Shown here: piece after piece, positions 61,890-64,000 of the stretch
Numbering within the stretch: the first letter of the stretch is position 1
How the letters are laid out: the number at the start of each line of letters is the position of its first letter
Assembly (NCBI GenBank): GCA_033398695.1
Contig: CM065811.1
Location: 115,677,501 to 115,741,500, forward strand
DNA length: 64,000 bases
Origin: Orobanche coerulescens
Taxonomy: Eukaryota > Streptophyta > Magnoliopsida > Lamiales > Orobanchaceae
Direction of reading: 5' to 3'
Notes under the pieces: generated by a model
What the model was told of the DNA's origin: nothing
What the model saw: the letters and a program-made list of their open reading frames with translations, nothing else
Databases searched by the model: none
Made by a program: the position numbers and the translations under genes

Positions 61890-64000
61890 ATCTCCACTTG
61901 CACTCAATGCCACACACTATGGTATCTAATACCCATGTTCTACAGATGATGCTCCAAGCTAATATAAGAAAGTGGCTTAGTTAGTGGATCAGCGACGTTG
62001 TTGGCTGAGGCTACTCTATGTAGCACAATGTATCCCTTGCAAACAAATGATACTTCCTCTCAATGTGTTTGGTACTGTTGTGAGACCTCGGCTCCTAGGC
62101 CTGTGCTACTGCTCCATTGTTTATCGTATAAAAACGAAAATAGGCAGCGCAGCACATGGTGTCACCTGAAGTTTACCTAGTAACTTCTTAACCCTTCATT
62201 TAGAGGCCTACGAGACCGCTTTATACTCCGCCTAATAGGTGGAATCAGGAGTCGCGCTATGCTTGGCACTATGCCAAATCTACTGCTCCTCCATTAGGAG
62301 TAAAATGTTTCCAGAAGTAGACATAGAGTCGCCTTTCTGTCCTTGGAAGTATGAATCACTGAAGCCCATCACATTCAGTTCTCCACCGCCATACATAAGA
62401 ACCAAATCTCTAGTCCTTCTAAAGTACTTGAGAGTGTTCTTTACGGCGGTCTAATGTTTCCCTACCTGGGTTTGCCTGAAACCTACTTACCATGCTCCCA
62501 GCATGCGTAATGTCGGGTCTCGTACACAACTAGGCATACACAAGGCTACCCACGGCCGAAGCATATGGTATACTACTCATTTCCTTTTGTTGTTCCTCAC
62601 TATGAGGACACATCTTCAAGGTGAGTTTTATTCTATGTCGCATCGGTAGGAACCCTCTTGTAGAATAATCCATCTTAAATCTCTTTAAGATCTTATCTAT
62701 GTAGAGGTCTTGGAAAAGACCTACCATTCTCTTCAATCTATCCCATTAGAGTCGAATTCCAAGAATATAGGTTTCTTCTCCCAAGTCTTTCATGGAGAAC
62801 CTACTCGAATCCAAGCTTTCACAGAATTGAGCATTCCCACATCATTTCCTATTAGTAGAATATCATCTACATATAGTACTAAGAATGCGATCTAGCTCCC
62901 ACTAACCCTCTTGTATACACAAGGTTCCTCTTTATTTTGCATGAAGTCAAACTCTTTGACTTCCTCGTGAATACGAAGGTCCCAACTACGTGAAGGCTGC
63001 TACAGTACATTACCACGGAGTCTACATCCACCATCGCTTGGTCATAAGTTGTAGGGTCGGTCTTTTGGCTATCACTTGGAACCTCATGGAGTCTTAGCTC
63101 CTCCAAGTGCACAAAGCCATACCTCTCAGGCATATGAGACACCCTACTAGACCTACGAGGTGGTTGTACTTGTGTTTCAGAAGGTTCGGTTCCAATTTCT
63201 TCACATGTGTCTCCTGAGGAGTTTCATTGTATTCTTCCAAAGAAATACTTCTACCTGCTCCACCTTCCTGAATGAACTCATCTTCCAGGAAGTGTGCTTG
63301 CAAAGCAACAACGATCTTTCAATCTTCAGGCATGTAGACTAGATAACCCATCGTCTCGGATGGGAATCCAATGAAACATCCCTTCACGGACCTCGCTTCC
63401 AACTTTTCCACCTTAGTCTTCTGGACATAGGTGGGACATCCCTAAATCCTAATGTGATTAAGACTTGGTTTCCTGCCCTCCCACATCTCATGTGGAGTTT
63501 TAGGAATGGATTTGGAAGGATATTTGTTCAATATATAAGCGGCAGTCAGGAGTGCATACCCCCATAGGTAAATTGGTAAGTAAGTATAGCCTAGCAAAGA
63601 ACGGACCATGTTCAACAAGGTCCGGTTCCTTCTTTCTGACACACCATTTAACTGAGGAGTACTTGGAGGTGTTAGTTGTGATACTATTCCATGTTCCTTA
63701 ATGAACTCATCAAAATCTGTACTCATATACACGCCACCTCTGTCTGACTGAAGTGCTTTGATATGATTTCCAGTTTGTTTCTCAACTAGGGGCTTAAATT
63801 CCTGGAATTTCTCAAAGGCCTCGGATTTATATTTCATTAGGTATACGTAACCATACCTAGTATGATCATCTTTAAAAGTAATGAAATACTGATATCCGTC
63901 ACATGCTGCTTCCAAAGCACCACATACGTCGGTATGGATTAATCCTAGTTTATCAGTGGCTCTTTCAAAAGTCCATGTGAAGGGAGACTTAGTCATTTTG
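61890..64000 (-). pseudogene. pol: Copia pol, integrase to RNase H, runs off the window
   Basis: Minus-strand order from the right edge. The integrase core (63996-63442, 184 residues open) has HTDVCG, QSDRGGVYMS and NGVSERRNRTLL, holding the three catalytic acids. A decayed linker follows at 63303-63100. The RT motif LYVDDILLIG is at about 62880-62850. Then come RMVGLFQDLYIDKILKRF and IPYASAVGSLVYA (62736-62530) and a broken RNase H part (about 62500-61960). The purine tract GCAAGTGGAGAT (61901-61890) and LTR follow. Stops and frameshifts are frequent after integrase. Gag and protease should lie beyond 64000. Its 3' LTR is the split LTR 37428-61889. Confidence 0.9.

Overview
This window is heterochromatin-like DNA from a higher plant, probably a eudicot. 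Nearly every base belongs to nested LTR retrotransposons (Ty3/gypsy of the Tekay/Del chromovirus type, long-LTR non-autonomous relatives, and several Ty1/copia elements). One CACTA-type DNA transposon carries pieces of plant genes, including a plant-type SNF4/AKIN-betagamma N-terminus with its CBM48 signature. No intact protein-coding gene, tRNA, rRNA or CRISPR was found.

Left part (1-8838): a pile of truncated LTRs. These are a Tekay-type LTR end (1-593), the end of a plus-strand LTR (594-1777), a primer-binding-site region and LTR of another minus element (1778-2632), two copia LTR pieces (2633-3346) with decayed internal DNA (3347-4409), and a 3-kb LTR (4410-7411) followed by a decayed gag gene (7412-8545).

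Centre-left (8546-28709): an old copia pol gene is split by a complete copia element (8839-28398, target duplication GGTAT). That copia carries two further insertions: an 8.4-kb non-autonomous long-LTR element (12517-20892, duplication GTTGG) between its gag/protease and its pol, and a solo LTR (25515-28321, duplication TTATG) inside its 3' LTR.

Centre (28710-37427): LTR fragments, an AT-rich stretch with a minisatellite, a multi-exon pseudogene resembling plant DUF1985/Ulp1-associated proteins (30427-31577), and a plus-strand element with a 5.1-kb LTR, a 392-bp internal region and a broken 3' LTR.

Right part (37428-64000): the 3' LTR of a minus-strand copia is blown apart by three insertions. 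These are a second non-autonomous long-LTR element (37696-46540, TCATG), a Tekay chromovirus with gag, protease, RT, RNase H and integrase (47484-56004, GTCAC), and a 5-kb CACTA element (56775-61782, TAA) holding exons of SNF4 and of an E2 ubiquitin-conjugating enzyme. The copia pol gene then runs off the right edge.

The most striking pattern is shared by every gypsy-type LTR family here whose promoter region is preserved. About 10-25 bp upstream of the TATA box each has an array of short palindromes, and the palindrome differs from family to family: GTGCCGCGGCAC, TTACGGCCGTAA, TTAGCGCGCGCTAA, CTATCGGCCGATAG or TTACGTACGTAA. The two non-autonomous elements share their internal region and LTR ends but carry different palindrome arrays, as if this promoter block were an exchangeable cassette.
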